Positions 12,423-12,442 of a stretch of 12,442 nucleotides of DNA are shown here, in pieces. The stretch comes from CBDVBZ01 sp965372355. GTDB lineage: Bacteria > Krumholzibacteriota > Krumholzibacteriia > WVZY01. The stretch covers positions 1-12,442 of the forward strand of contig CBDVBZ010000113.1 of assembly GCA_965372355.1 (NCBI GenBank), written 5' to 3'. Under the pieces are notes generated by a model. The model was not told the origin of the DNA. It saw only the letters and a list, made by a program, of their open reading frames with translations, and searched no databases. How positions within the stretch are numbered: position 1 is the stretch's first letter; each line of letters starts with the position of its first letter. Position numbers and translations under genes: made by a program.

Positions 12423-12442
12423 TGGGGCTTCAGTTCAGTGCT

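Overview
The window looks like a chromosomal segment of a Gram-negative, respiring bacterium. It carries a dihaem type-B succinate dehydrogenase/fumarate reductase, a lipoprotein, and a large exported protein ending in an 'NYPNPFNPTT' / FlgD-Ig-like C-terminal domain. That ending is common in FCB-superphylum lineages and candidate phyla such as Eisenbacteria, Krumholzibacteria and Latescibacteria. The phylum assignment is inference; the partial 23S rRNA would settle it.

Layout, left to right. (1) 1-485 (-): N-terminal part of a membrane-anchored SGNH/GDSL hydrolase running off the left edge. (2) 550-4021 (-): a tight sdhC-sdhA-sdhB operon with 4-nt ATGA overlaps. It is preceded by a perfect FNR-type palindrome (4099-4112) placed about 42 nt upstream of a plausible start site. 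(3) 4172-4976 (-): a DUF4136-like lipoprotein (TTG start) and a small zinc-ribbon protein. They are preceded by a perfect CRP-type palindrome (5054-5071) centred 41.5 nt upstream of the inferred start site. (4) 5156-8566 (+): an extended -10 promoter, a 65-codon leader ORF with a strong ribosome binding site, and, overlapping it by 8 nt, a 1052-residue secreted multidomain protein. (5) 8587-9752: an FkbM-type methyltransferase (-) lying between two nearly identical terminator hairpins. (6) 9765-12442 (-): the 3' part of an rRNA operon. It has 5S rRNA, a 23S-5S spacer with 40-bp tandem repeats, and the last ~1030 nt of 23S rRNA.

The most remarkable part is the 23S gene. Its conserved sequence is interrupted by three group I introns, at E. 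coli positions U1931, U1951 and U2604. For each, the P1 helix (U-G pair at the 5' splice site), the P3/P4/P5 core and a terminal G can be read directly. The U1931 intron (623 nt) carries a LAGLIDADG homing endonuclease gene in its P8 loop. The U1931 and U1951 introns are separated by only a 20-nt exon and share terminal sequence motifs. The U2604 intron (291 nt, ORF-less) lies in the peptidyl-transferase region. Its insertion site is not among the bacterial 23S intron sites I know.

Functionally, the sdh operon links the quinone pool to succinate/fumarate and appears controlled by a CRP/FNR-family regulator. The rRNA operon can give functional ribosomes only if three self-splicing events succeed in every transcript, unless other rRNA copies exist.
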